64,000 bases of DNA from DASQYE01 sp036389315 (GTDB lineage Bacteria > Acidobacteriota > Blastocatellia > Pyrinomonadales > Pyrinomonadaceae). Location: NCBI GenBank assembly GCA_036389315.1, contig DASVQF010000031.1:62001-126000 (forward strand). The letters run 5' to 3'. Position numbers and translations under genes: made by a program. This document shows positions 24,136 to 31,571 of the stretch, in pieces; within the stretch, counting starts at the first letter, position 1; every line of letters starts with the position of its first letter. Under the pieces are notes generated by a model, which searched no databases, was not told where the DNA came from, and saw only the letters and a list, made by a program, of their open reading frames with translations.

Positions 24136-24620
24136 AGCAGAGTCTCTATCTGGAAACTTCCGTCATCGGCGCTTACCTCGATAACGGCGAGCCGTTTCGG
24201 CGCGACCTCACCATTCGCTGGTGGGAGCACGAGCTGCCCGAGTACCGCGCCGTCGTCTCGCCCCTGGTCGCCAGAGAATTGGAGCGCGTGCCCGAGCCGC
24301 ATCGCACGGGCTACCTGAAGTTGGCCCAGCCGCTCGAAGAGGTGGAACTGACGGAGGAGGCGGCCATCCTGGCCGAAGGCTACATCACGCGCGGCATCTT
24401 TCATCGCAAGTATATCGCCGACGCGCTGCACGTCGCCGTTGCCTCCGTTCACAAAATAGATTATTTAGTGACCTGGAACTTCGGACATCTGGCGAACGTT
24501 CGCCGCCAGGCGCGCATTCGCCTCTTCAATACGGCCGCCGGGTTTTTCGTCCCGATGATCGTCACCCCGGAGTTCCTCGTCTCGGAAGCGACGGAGAAAA
24601 CAGTGATAAGTGACGAGTGA
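24132..24620 (+). CDS. PIN-domain ribonuclease-like protein (VapC type)
   Basis: A 162-residue PIN protein. YLETSVIGAYLD provides the first acidic residue (Glu rather than the usual Asp, as in the LETS subgroup). Further acidic residues follow in LVARELERV and in the IADALHVAVA segment, then VTWNFGHL. Such proteins cut RNA and often act as toxins. It is translationally coupled to the protease gene upstream (ATGA overlap), an unusual place for a toxin. A small possible partner lies downstream at 24687. The last six residues, TVISDE, and the stop codon are encoded by the left arm of a heptamer hairpin. Confidence 0.8.
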   Translation: MKQSLYLETSVIGAYLDNGEPFRRDLTIRWWEHELPEYRAVVSPLVARELERVPEPHRTGYLKLAQPLEEVELTEEAAILAEGYITRGIFHRKYIADALHVAVASVHKIDYLVTWNFGHLANVRRQARIRLFNTAAGFFVPMIVTPEFLVSEATEKTVISDE

Positions 24621-24680
24621 CAAGTGACGAGATAAGAAGCTCGCCTTTACTTGTCACTTGTCACCAGTCACTCATCACTG
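24601..24680. repeat. Heptamer-armed hairpin, GTGACRA type (copy A1)
   Basis: The left arm 24601-24631 reads GTGATAA-GTGACGA-GTGACAA-GTGACGA. The right arm 24649-24680 is nearly complementary. The core has AAGCT. It overlaps the 3' end of the PIN gene and ends 6 bases before the next ATG. Confidence 0.85.
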
Positions 24681-24686
24681 CATTTT

Positions 24687-24917
24687 ATGTATCGGAAACC
24701 AAGATTTCTTGAGATGCTGCACGCGATTCGCGAAGAGATGTCGCGTGAGGCCGACTATGATGTTGACCTCTTCGCCGAGATGGTACGCTCGGGCTTGCGC
24801 CCGCAGCATGGGCCCGAGCGCAACATACGCGGCTACAAGAGTCGCGCGCCGCGCACAGACGACGCCGAGGGCCAACGCGCACAGGGACGTGGACACCGCA
24901 AACGCGCTGCGCGATAA
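24687..24917 (+). CDS. Small hypothetical protein, possible partner of the PIN protein
   Basis: A 76-residue basic protein. The opening YRKPRFLEMLHAIREEMSRE and ADYDVDLFAEMVRS resembles the helical E-I-IREK-EC-YD pattern seen in small proteins encoded beside PIN toxins, followed by an Arg/Lys-rich, probably disordered tail. The order, toxin first, is the reverse of most vapBC pairs. I start at ATG 24687. A longer frame from 24651 would only translate repeat arm sequence. No Shine-Dalgarno is present; the ATG follows the A1 hairpin by 6 bases. Function as antitoxin is inference. Confidence 0.6.
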   Translation: MYRKPRFLEMLHAIREEMSREADYDVDLFAEMVRSGLRPQHGPERNIRGYKSRAPRTDDAEGQRAQGRGHRKRAAR

Positions 24918-24926
24918 TAAGAGCAA

Positions 24927-24990
24927 TCATGAGTGACGAGCGAGAGAAAAGCTTTTCTCTCGCCACCTGTCACCCGGTCACTAATAACTG
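24927..24990. repeat. Heptamer-armed hairpin, GTGACRA type (copy A2), with a 24-bp perfect palindrome
   Basis: The outer arms (GAGTGACGAG and its degenerate partner CACCTGTCACCCGGTCACTAAT) enclose a perfect palindrome at 24940-24963, GCGAGAGAAAAG followed by its complement. It ends 7 bases before the ATG at 24998. An ATG in the left arm is in frame with that gene. Confidence 0.8.
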
Positions 24991-24997
24991 TTTTCAT

Positions 24998-25786
24998 ATG
25001 GACGTGACGTTTCAGACAATCGGGTTGGAGGTTCCAAGCGAGAAGGCTTTCAACTACCTGGCCGAGCGCGCGGGCGATCAGGGCGAGCCGACGCAGCTTT
25101 CCAGGCGCGGGGCCGTCCTGCACGGGCGCTGCTGGAAACTGGGCGAGGGGTTGGAAGTCTGGACTGTGCTCTACGAGTCGGGAACGGGCGACATCTTTTA
25201 CGCCGATTGCCGTCCCGGCTTTCGCGCGCGCTACACGCAGCGCATCAGCCCGTGGGCTCTGACCGAATACGATGAAGAGGGCGAGGCAGTCATACACGGC
25301 TACTGCGGCGGCACGGACACGGAAGTGCTCTTCGAGCTACAGAACTTGACGGAGGTCGGCGCGGGCGGCTTCCGCGCGCAGGAGTTGCACGTCGGTCTGT
25401 GCGGGCTGGCCTACCGCGCGCGCCTGTGCGACCGCGCGACGAAGGCGCGCTGGCAGCCGTTGGAAAAATGTGCGCCGTCGCGCGCCGCGCATGAAAATGA
25501 TTGGAGCCTGACGGGGCGCGTCGTCGCCTTCAAGCCGCTGCGCAACCCGCTGTCGGGGACGGAACTCTACTGGGTCTACCTAGACCTTGAGCGGCTCAAG
25601 CTCGAAGTCCTCGTTAACCGTCGCGCGCTGCGTGGCGGCGCGCTCTCGGTGGGCGCGACCCTGACGGCGGAAGTCTGGTTGCAGGGTCATGTGCTGGACG
25701 AGCGCGCCTTGCGCTTGCGCTACGAGGGCGTTGACCGCGCCTACGCGACCCCGCAGTTTTGGGCCTCCTTGAAGCGAAAAAACTGA
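24998..25786 (+). CDS. Conserved-looking hypothetical protein, family not recognised
   Basis: A 262-residue soluble protein without signal peptide. The N-terminal half is rich in Glu, Trp and Gly (LEVWTVLYESGTGDIFYADCRPGF). The C-terminal half, from about residue 165, has a strand pattern suggestive of an OB-fold (LTGRVVAFKPLRNPLSGTELYWVYLDLE). I see no catalytic motif. The start is put at ATG 24998, just after the A2 hairpin; an ATG at 24929 is in frame but its 23 codons are repeat sequence. No Shine-Dalgarno is evident. Function unknown. Confidence 0.65.
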   Translation: MDVTFQTIGLEVPSEKAFNYLAERAGDQGEPTQLSRRGAVLHGRCWKLGEGLEVWTVLYESGTGDIFYADCRPGFRARYTQRISPWALTEYDEEGEAVIHGYCGGTDTEVLFELQNLTEVGAGGFRAQELHVGLCGLAYRARLCDRATKARWQPLEKCAPSRAAHENDWSLTGRVVAFKPLRNPLSGTELYWVYLDLERLKLEVLVNRRALRGGALSVGATLTAEVWLQGHVLDERALRLRYEGVDRAYATPQFWASLKRKN

Positions 25787-25876
25787 TTGACGAGATAAAA
25801 GCTCCGGCGTCTGTGCATACGTAGTCTGCCCGAAAGACTCTGGCATTCGCCTTGATAGAAGAGTCTCTGGTTTTAG

Positions 25877-26464
25877 ATGAAACGTGCCGTCCCCATCATT
25901 CTTATCCTGCTCAGTCTCACAGCCATCTCGGGTTACTATTTCAATCGTTATTGGATTCATCGCTACGATGCCTTGATCGCGCGCCAGGCCGCCGTCTATC
26001 GCCTAGACCCTGACCTGGTCTGGTCTGTGATGTACGAAGAGACATATTTTCGCCCGTGGAAGGTGGGCGCGGACGGCGAGATCGGATTGATGCAGGTGAC
26101 GCCGACCGTGGGCCGTGAGTGGGCTGCCGAGACCGGCATGCCTGACCTTGAGCGACAGATGGGGCGCGACCCGCAGACAGTCTTGAGCGACCCGGAGCGC
26201 AACATACAGATCGGCTGCTGGTATCTGGAAAAACTCTATCAGGAATACCGCGACACGCCCGGCGCTGAGGCGCGCATGATCGCCGGCTACAACGCTGGCC
26301 CGAGCCGCGCCGCAGATTGGAATCGCGTCCCCGGCAACAGCCGCCCCCTGACCGCCGACGAGTTCGTCGCGCGCATAGACATCGCCTCGACCCGTGCCTA
26401 CGTCACTTCCATACTCGAACGCTACCGCAAGCTCAAACAGAGCAAGGGGCAAAAAGTCCCGTGA
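25877..26464 (+). CDS. Membrane-anchored lytic transglycosylase (SLT domain)
   Basis: A 195-residue protein with a single N-terminal membrane anchor (VPIILILLSLTAISGYYF) and a Slt70-type domain. The catalytic Glu lies in YEETYFRPWKVGADGEIGLMQVTP, followed by the conserved AGYNAGPSRAADW. It cleaves glycan strands of peptidoglycan from the periplasmic side, making room for growth or secretion machinery. It fits the small single-domain group. It precedes an MFS transporter by 22 bases, so the two may be co-transcribed. Confidence 0.9.
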   Translation: MKRAVPIILILLSLTAISGYYFNRYWIHRYDALIARQAAVYRLDPDLVWSVMYEETYFRPWKVGADGEIGLMQVTPTVGREWAAETGMPDLERQMGRDPQTVLSDPERNIQIGCWYLEKLYQEYRDTPGAEARMIAGYNAGPSRAADWNRVPGNSRPLTADEFVARIDIASTRAYVTSILERYRKLKQSKGQKVP

Positions 26465-26486
26465 CCTTCGAGGGGGGCAAAAATAG

Positions 26487-27824
26487 TTGACCTACCGGCA
26501 ACTGCTTGAGGGGAACGCCGACTTTCGTCGCTTGTGGACGGGGCAGGTCATCTCGGAGATCGGCGACTGGCTCAACAACATAGCGGTGCTCGCGCTGACC
26601 ATAGAGCTTGCCGGGCGCGGGCGCGAAGGCTTAGCCATCGCCGTCTATGCCATCGCCCGCCACCTGCCGCTCTTCCTGTTTGGCCCACTGGCGGGCGTCG
26701 TCGTGGATCGCGCCGACCGTCGCCGCGTGATGATCGCCGCCGACTTGTTGCGCTCAGTGCTCGCGCTCGGCTTTATCATCGCGGCGGCGCGCGCGGCTCT
26801 GCCTTTGATCTACATGGTGGGGGCATCGCTTTTTTCCGTCTCGGCCTTCTTCAACGCGGCCAAGCGGGCGTCAGTCCCGAACATCGCGCGGACGGCGGAC
26901 GAGCTGCTCTCGGCCAATGCTCTGTCGGCTTCGACCACGGCGGCGACCATCGCCGTCGGCTCAGCCCTGGGCGGCCTCGTCGCGACCTTCGTCGGACGAA
27001 ATACGGTCTTCATCCTCAACGCCCTGACCTTTCTCGCCGCGGCCGAAATGATTCGCCGCATCCGGACGCACACGCGCCGGAGCGGTAGCAGCAGCAGCGT
27101 CGTCGTCGACGCAGAGCCTTCTTCAACCGTTCGCTCGCGCCCCTTTCCGGGCGCGATTTTGCGGCGCGCCGCGCTGGATTTTCGTGAGGGCTTAGGCTAC
27201 GTGCGCGGGCATGGAGTGCTGGGCGCGATCTTCGTCGTGGCCGCCGGTTGGGGCCTGGGCAACGGCGTGGCGCGTGCGCTCTATAGTATCTTCGGAGCGC
27301 GGCTCGGGGTGAAGACGGCCGGGGCTCTGGTCGAGCGGCCGACCGATTTCGGCATCTCCGTGCTGTTTGTCGCGATGGGATTGGGCGGCACTATCGGCGC
27401 GCCGATAGCCAAACGCTTTAACAGTGCTGCGGGTCGTCACCTGGGCTCACGCATGGGCCGCTCGATGATCTTCGACGGCTGCGGCCTGGCGCTCTTCAGC
27501 CTGATGCCTACGCTCTGGGGCGCGGCCCTCGTGCTCATCCTGCGCGAGGTCAACTTTGCTATCTGGTGGACGGCGCAGCAGACGATCATCATGACGCAGA
27601 CGGACGACCGCTTTTCGGGGCGCGTCTTCGCCTCTTACGAGACTTTGACGACCTTGATGATGGTCGGCTCGATGCTCGCCTCGGGCGCGGCCGCCGACAC
27701 TTACGGGATTGCTCCCGTGGCGGGCGCGGGCGGAATTGTGATCGCCTTTTCGGGGCTGCTCTGGTTCTGGCTGCGGCGTCGAAGCGCGGGCGAACAGGCG
27801 AGCATGGGCGTTGAGAATTCCTGA
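26487..27824 (+). CDS. MFS transporter, MFS_3/enterobactin-exporter-like
   Basis: A 445-residue polytopic protein with about 12 membrane segments. NADFRRLWTGQVISEIGDWLNNIAVLAL is the typical opening of this MFS subgroup, and AGVVVDRADRRRVMI is the loop 2-3 motif. It probably exports small molecules; substrate unknown. The start is TTG at 26487, with GAGGGGGGC upstream. The C-terminal coding end falls just before the amidohydrolase gene (16 bases). Confidence 0.85.
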   Translation: MTYRQLLEGNADFRRLWTGQVISEIGDWLNNIAVLALTIELAGRGREGLAIAVYAIARHLPLFLFGPLAGVVVDRADRRRVMIAADLLRSVLALGFIIAAARAALPLIYMVGASLFSVSAFFNAAKRASVPNIARTADELLSANALSASTTAATIAVGSALGGLVATFVGRNTVFILNALTFLAAAEMIRRIRTHTRRSGSSSSVVVDAEPSSTVRSRPFPGAILRRAALDFREGLGYVRGHGVLGAIFVVAAGWGLGNGVARALYSIFGARLGVKTAGALVERPTDFGISVLFVAMGLGGTIGAPIAKRFNSAAGRHLGSRMGRSMIFDGCGLALFSLMPTLWGAALVLILREVNFAIWWTAQQTIIMTQTDDRFSGRVFASYETLTTLMMVGSMLASGAAADTYGIAPVAGAGGIVIAFSGLLWFWLRRRSAGEQASMGVENS

Positions 27825-27840
27825 TCGTAGACGAAAGCAA

Positions 27841-29208
27841 ATGACGACTCTTTACTGTGCCAGATGGGTTCTGCCCGTCTCTTCGAGGATGATCGAGAAC
27901 GGCGCTGTCGCCGTTGAAGGCGATAGCATTGCGGGTGTCGGAGAGCGCGCCGCGCTTCACCGAAAATTTCCCGAAGCACGCCTCGCCGAGTATGGCGAGG
28001 CGGCTATCTTGCCCGGCCTGGTCAACGCGCATTCACATCTTGAGCTGACGGCGATGCGTGGATACCTAGAAGACGTGGAGGCTGATTTCTTAAAGTGGCT
28101 CTGGAAACTGACCGTCGCGCGCCTTGAACGCATGACGCCCGATGATCTGTATGTTTCTGCAGCCTGGGGAGCGGTTGAAGCGGCACGCGCGGGCGTGACC
28201 TGCCTCGGCGATGCGAGCAGTGAGGCGGGCTTCGGGCTGAGGGCTTTGCGCGATACGGGCTTGCGCGGCACGGTCTATCACGAAAGCTTTGGCCCAGACC
28301 CGCTGTTGGCCCAGGAGAATTTTGAGAAGCTACGCGAACGGGTGGCAGAATTGCGTCAATATGAGGATGCGACTGTACGTTTGGGCGTGTCGCCGCACTC
28401 GCCCTACACTGTCAGCCCTCGCCAGTTGGAACTGATTACGGATTTCGCCCTGGCCGAGCGTTTGCCGCTGATGATGCACGCGGCCGAATCGCGCGCCGAA
28501 GAACAGTTCGTGCGCGAGGCGCTCGGGCCATTCGCCGAACGGCACGCCGGGCGCGGTATAGAGTGGCGCGCGCGCGGCGTCTCGCCCATTCGATACTTGA
28601 AGGATGTCGGCGTGCTGCGAGCGCGCCCGCTCTTGGCCCACTGCGTCAGGGTAGACCTGGCCGACATAGAGACGATCAAGCAGAGCGGGGCAAGCGTCGC
28701 GCACTGTCCCAAGTCTAACGCCAAGCTCGGCCACGGCCACGCGCCCTTCGCCGCCTTTCTTGAGCACGGCTTAACGGTCGGCCTCGGCAGCGATTCCGTA
28801 GCGAGCAACAACACCTGCGACATACTGGAAGAAGCGCGCTTCGCCGCATTGATGTCGCGCGCGGACGCCGGGCAGTTGGGCGCTGGGCCAATAATGACGG
28901 GTTGTGATGAGGTGCTGTTTGCCGCGACGCGGGGCGGCGCACGCGCCCTCGGCCTCGAAGATCAAACTGGCGCGCTCAGTGAAGGCTTGCAGGCAGACCT
29001 TGCCATATTCAGCCTCGACGGGCCCCATCAGCTTCCCGTGCATGACCCTGTGCGCGCGCTCGTCTTCGCCTCTTCGGGGCGTGACGCGCTGCTGACGGTC
29101 GTCGCGGGCAGGGAAGTCTACCGCGACGGCCGCGTGCAGACAGTGGACGAAGAGCGCCTCGGTGCTCGCATGAAAGAGATCGTTAAAGCAGTGGCGAGTG
29201 ACAAGTGA
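27841..29208 (+). CDS. Amidohydrolase/chlorohydrolase-family metal-dependent deaminase or hydrolase
   Basis: A 455-residue amidohydrolase of the SsnA/TrzN/guanine-deaminase-like group. Zinc ligands are seen in NAHSHLELT, MMHAAES, LLAHCVRVD and GLGSDSVASNN, in the order expected for the TIM-barrel superfamily. Likely reaction: hydrolytic deamination of a purine, pterin or similar ring; the substrate cannot be told. The ATG at 27841 is preferred to a longer frame from 27811. The final VASDK and stop codon come from the left arm of the A3 hairpin, so the native C-terminus has been altered by the repeat. Confidence 0.87.
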   Translation: MTTLYCARWVLPVSSRMIENGAVAVEGDSIAGVGERAALHRKFPEARLAEYGEAAILPGLVNAHSHLELTAMRGYLEDVEADFLKWLWKLTVARLERMTPDDLYVSAAWGAVEAARAGVTCLGDASSEAGFGLRALRDTGLRGTVYHESFGPDPLLAQENFEKLRERVAELRQYEDATVRLGVSPHSPYTVSPRQLELITDFALAERLPLMMHAAESRAEEQFVREALGPFAERHAGRGIEWRARGVSPIRYLKDVGVLRARPLLAHCVRVDLADIETIKQSGASVAHCPKSNAKLGHGHAPFAAFLEHGLTVGLGSDSVASNNTCDILEEARFAALMSRADAGQLGAGPIMTGCDEVLFAATRGGARALGLEDQTGALSEGLQADLAIFSLDGPHQLPVHDPVRALVFASSGRDALLTVVAGREVYRDGRVQTVDEERLGARMKEIVKAVASDK

Positions 29209-29252
29209 CGACGGTCAAGCTAAACTCTTACTCGTCACTTATCACTTGTCAC
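29190..29252. repeat. Heptamer-armed hairpin, GTGACRA type (copy A3)
   Basis: The left arm GTGGCGA-GTGACAA-GTGACGA overlaps the amidohydrolase stop codon. The right arm (29231-29252) is its near complement. The core contains AAGCT. It ends 17 bases before the acetate kinase ATG, which has no clear Shine-Dalgarno. Confidence 0.8.
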
Positions 29253-29269
29253 CAAGTCGCCGTGCTCTT

Positions 29270-30517
29270 ATGAATGTTCTTGTCCTCAACTGCGGCAGTT
29301 CTTCGGTCAGGTTCCAGTTGATCGCAACCGACCTTGAGCGCATCGCGCAGAACACTGATCGAAGATTGGCGCGCGGCTACGTCGAACGCATCGGCAGCCA
29401 GGCCATCATCACGCTCACTGCCGAAGGGCGCGCTTCGCAGAGGACGACTGCGCCGCTCAGGGATACGCGCGCGGCCGTCGAGTTAATCATACGCTGGGCC
29501 TGCGCCGAAGACTCCGGCATCTCGGATGTCAAGAGCGTGGCTGACGTGCATGCCGTGGGCCATCGTGTAGTGCATGGCGGCGAGCGGTTCACGCAGTCCG
29601 TGCTGATTACGGACGAGGTCTTGCGCGGCATAGAGGACTGCATAGAGCTTGCGCCGCTTCACAACCCGGCAAACATCAAGGGCATCACGGCTGCGCGCGA
29701 AGTCTTCGGCCCCGGCCTGCCGCAGGCCGCAGTCTTCGACACGGCCTTTCACCAGACCTTGCCCGACTACGCCTATCTCTACGCGCTGCCCTACCAGCTC
29801 TATCGTCGTTATCGCATCCGCCGCTACGGCTTTCACGGAACCTCTCATCGCTACGTCGCCTATCGCTATCGCCAGCTTCGCGCTCGTCCGCGCGAAGAGA
29901 CGCGGGTCATCACTCTGCACCTCGGCAACGGCTGCTCGGCGGCGGCCATCCGGGCGGGCGACTCCGTTGATACTTCTATGGGGATGACGCCGCTCGAAGG
30001 CCTGGTGATGGGCACGCGCTCCGGAGACATAGACCCGGCGATCATAGACTTCATCTCGGCCAAGGAAGGCTTAAGCTCGCAGGAGTCCGAGTCGCTGCTC
30101 AACAAGCAGTCGGGGCTGCTCGGCATCTCCGGACTCACGAACGACATGCGCGAGCTGCTGGACGAAGCACACGAGAACGACGACCGCCGCGCGCGCCTCG
30201 CCATAGAGATTTTCTGCTACCGCGTGCGCAAGTACATCGGCGCGTACCTGGCAGCGATGGGCGGCGCTGACGCCCTGATCTTTACCGGAGGCATCGGCGA
30301 GAACTCCGCAGAGATTCGCGCACGCATCTGCGAGGGCCTGGAATGGATGGGCCTCTCGCTTGATGCGGAGCGCAACGCCGCGCAGACAGGCGGGCGAGAG
30401 GGCTTAATCAGCAGCGACGGCTCGCGCCTCGCGGCTTACGTCGTCCCGACCGACGAAGAGCTGTTGATTGCCCGCGACACTGTGCGCTGCGTGCACGGCG
30501 CGCCGCAGCGTTACTAA
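29270..30517 (+). CDS. ackA: Acetate kinase
   Basis: A 415-residue acetate/propionate kinase, close to the usual 400. It opens MNVLVLNCGSSSVRFQL, the family signature, and has VGHRVVHGGERF, AVFDTAFHQTLPDYAYLYALP, YGFHGTSHRYV, HLGNGCSAAAI and GGIGENSAEIR. It transfers phosphate between acetyl phosphate and ADP. No phosphotransacetylase gene is nearby. I start at ATG 29270; upstream in-frame codons run through the A3 hairpin and are not credible protein. Confidence 0.95.
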   Translation: MNVLVLNCGSSSVRFQLIATDLERIAQNTDRRLARGYVERIGSQAIITLTAEGRASQRTTAPLRDTRAAVELIIRWACAEDSGISDVKSVADVHAVGHRVVHGGERFTQSVLITDEVLRGIEDCIELAPLHNPANIKGITAAREVFGPGLPQAAVFDTAFHQTLPDYAYLYALPYQLYRRYRIRRYGFHGTSHRYVAYRYRQLRARPREETRVITLHLGNGCSAAAIRAGDSVDTSMGMTPLEGLVMGTRSGDIDPAIIDFISAKEGLSSQESESLLNKQSGLLGISGLTNDMRELLDEAHENDDRRARLAIEIFCYRVRKYIGAYLAAMGGADALIFTGGIGENSAEIRARICEGLEWMGLSLDAERNAAQTGGREGLISSDGSRLAAYVVPTDEELLIARDTVRCVHGAPQRY

Positions 30518-30546
30518 TCGGTCATGCGCAGAACGGGAGTCAGATC

Positions 30547-31515
30547 ATGCTTGATTTAAAGATGAGCCTCGCGGTCGCTCTGCTGTCGCTTGCGACGGGC
30601 GGCGCTGGGATCGCCGGTTGCGGGACGGGCGGACAACAACCTTCGGCCCAGACGAACAGGGGGACGAACCAGAGCAGCGCGACTCCGAGTCCTTCGCCGA
30701 AGAAGGACGTAGAGACGAGCGGCGATATTAAAGTCCTAGCTCAAGGCAGCTATAACCTCGTCGGCGAGCCTTTCGTCGCCGTCGCGCGTGATGCAGAGAC
30801 TTACCAGGAGCTTCGCCGCCTGGACGATAACCTGCCGATCTTGAAAGAGGATGAGTTCAAACGCATCGCCGTCGTCGCGGCATTCCTCGGCGAGCGGCGC
30901 ACGGGAGGCTACCAGGTAGAGATGACGCGCGCGCCCGACGGCGACGTGCGCGTCAAGGAGACCACGCCGCCAAAGGACGCCATGCTGACGCAAGCTCTGA
31001 CCAGGCCCTACAAGATCGTCTCCGTTCCCCTACAGGACGAAGGGCGCTTGAAGGTCGAAGTCGGAGAGCCCTGGCGCAGCGCGGCCCGCCCCTACAAGCT
31101 GGCGTCTGGCGAATTTACGATGACCGGAGGGTTCGCCGGGCGCAGAGAGACCATGCGCCTCGAAGGCACGATGACAGTCATGCGGCACGAGCGTCTGGCC
31201 ACCATCTTCTTTAACCTTCAGGGAACGGGCGGCGCTAAGGCGCGTGAGCTGAAAGAGACTGCGACGGGAATCGTGCAGGCGGGCGGAGCCGTTCGCCTCG
31301 CGCGTTTCAACGCCGGATCGCTCGTCGAGCCGCCGGCCAACCTGCTCACGGCAAAGGGAGAGTTTACAAACGACGCGGCTAACCTCACGCTCTCGTTCGA
31401 CTCCCTGCCCTCAAACATAGCCGACGGCTACCAGGGCACAGGCCGCCTCTCGGCCACAGCCACGGGCCCGCCACCGCCGAAAAGAAATCCAGCAGGCGGA
31501 CGGGCGGAAGGATGA
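30547..31515 (+). CDS. PrcB-like lipoprotein
   Basis: A 322-residue probable lipoprotein. The leader ends in the lipobox GIAGC, followed by a Ser/Thr/Gln/Pro linker. Residues about 80-145 contain FKRIAVVAAFLGERRTGGY and the YKIVSVP end, resembling the PrcB C-terminal domain (protease complex subunit, Treponema-type). The rest is a second beta-rich region without known motifs. It likely sits on the periplasmic or outer-membrane surface. The last residues (GGRAEG) and the stop codon overlap the left arm of the B3 hairpin. Family assignment is moderately sure; function in this organism is not known. Confidence 0.7.
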   Translation: MLDLKMSLAVALLSLATGGAGIAGCGTGGQQPSAQTNRGTNQSSATPSPSPKKDVETSGDIKVLAQGSYNLVGEPFVAVARDAETYQELRRLDDNLPILKEDEFKRIAVVAAFLGERRTGGYQVEMTRAPDGDVRVKETTPPKDAMLTQALTRPYKIVSVPLQDEGRLKVEVGEPWRSAARPYKLASGEFTMTGGFAGRRETMRLEGTMTVMRHERLATIFFNLQGTGGAKARELKETATGIVQAGGAVRLARFNAGSLVEPPANLLTAKGEFTNDAANLTLSFDSLPSNIADGYQGTGRLSATATGPPPPKRNPAGGRAEG

Positions 31516-31564
31516 ATGAAAGAGAAGAGCTTTTAGCTTTTCATTCATCCTTCCGCCCGTCTGC
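31496..31564. repeat. Heptamer-armed hairpin, GGGATGA type (copy B3)
   Basis: Arms of 26 bases (31496-31521 with 31539-31564) with one mismatch; heptamers GGGCGGA-AGGATGA-ATGAAAG. The loop contains AGCTTTT. It lies between two convergent genes and overlaps the stop codon of the plus-strand gene (TGA in AAGGATGAATG). Confidence 0.85.
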
Positions 31565-31571
31565 ATTTTTC

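Noticed and set aside
24601..24680. CRISPR array suspected from short repeats
   Set aside because: The units are 7 bases, tandem without spacers and arranged as inverted arms. No cas genes occur.
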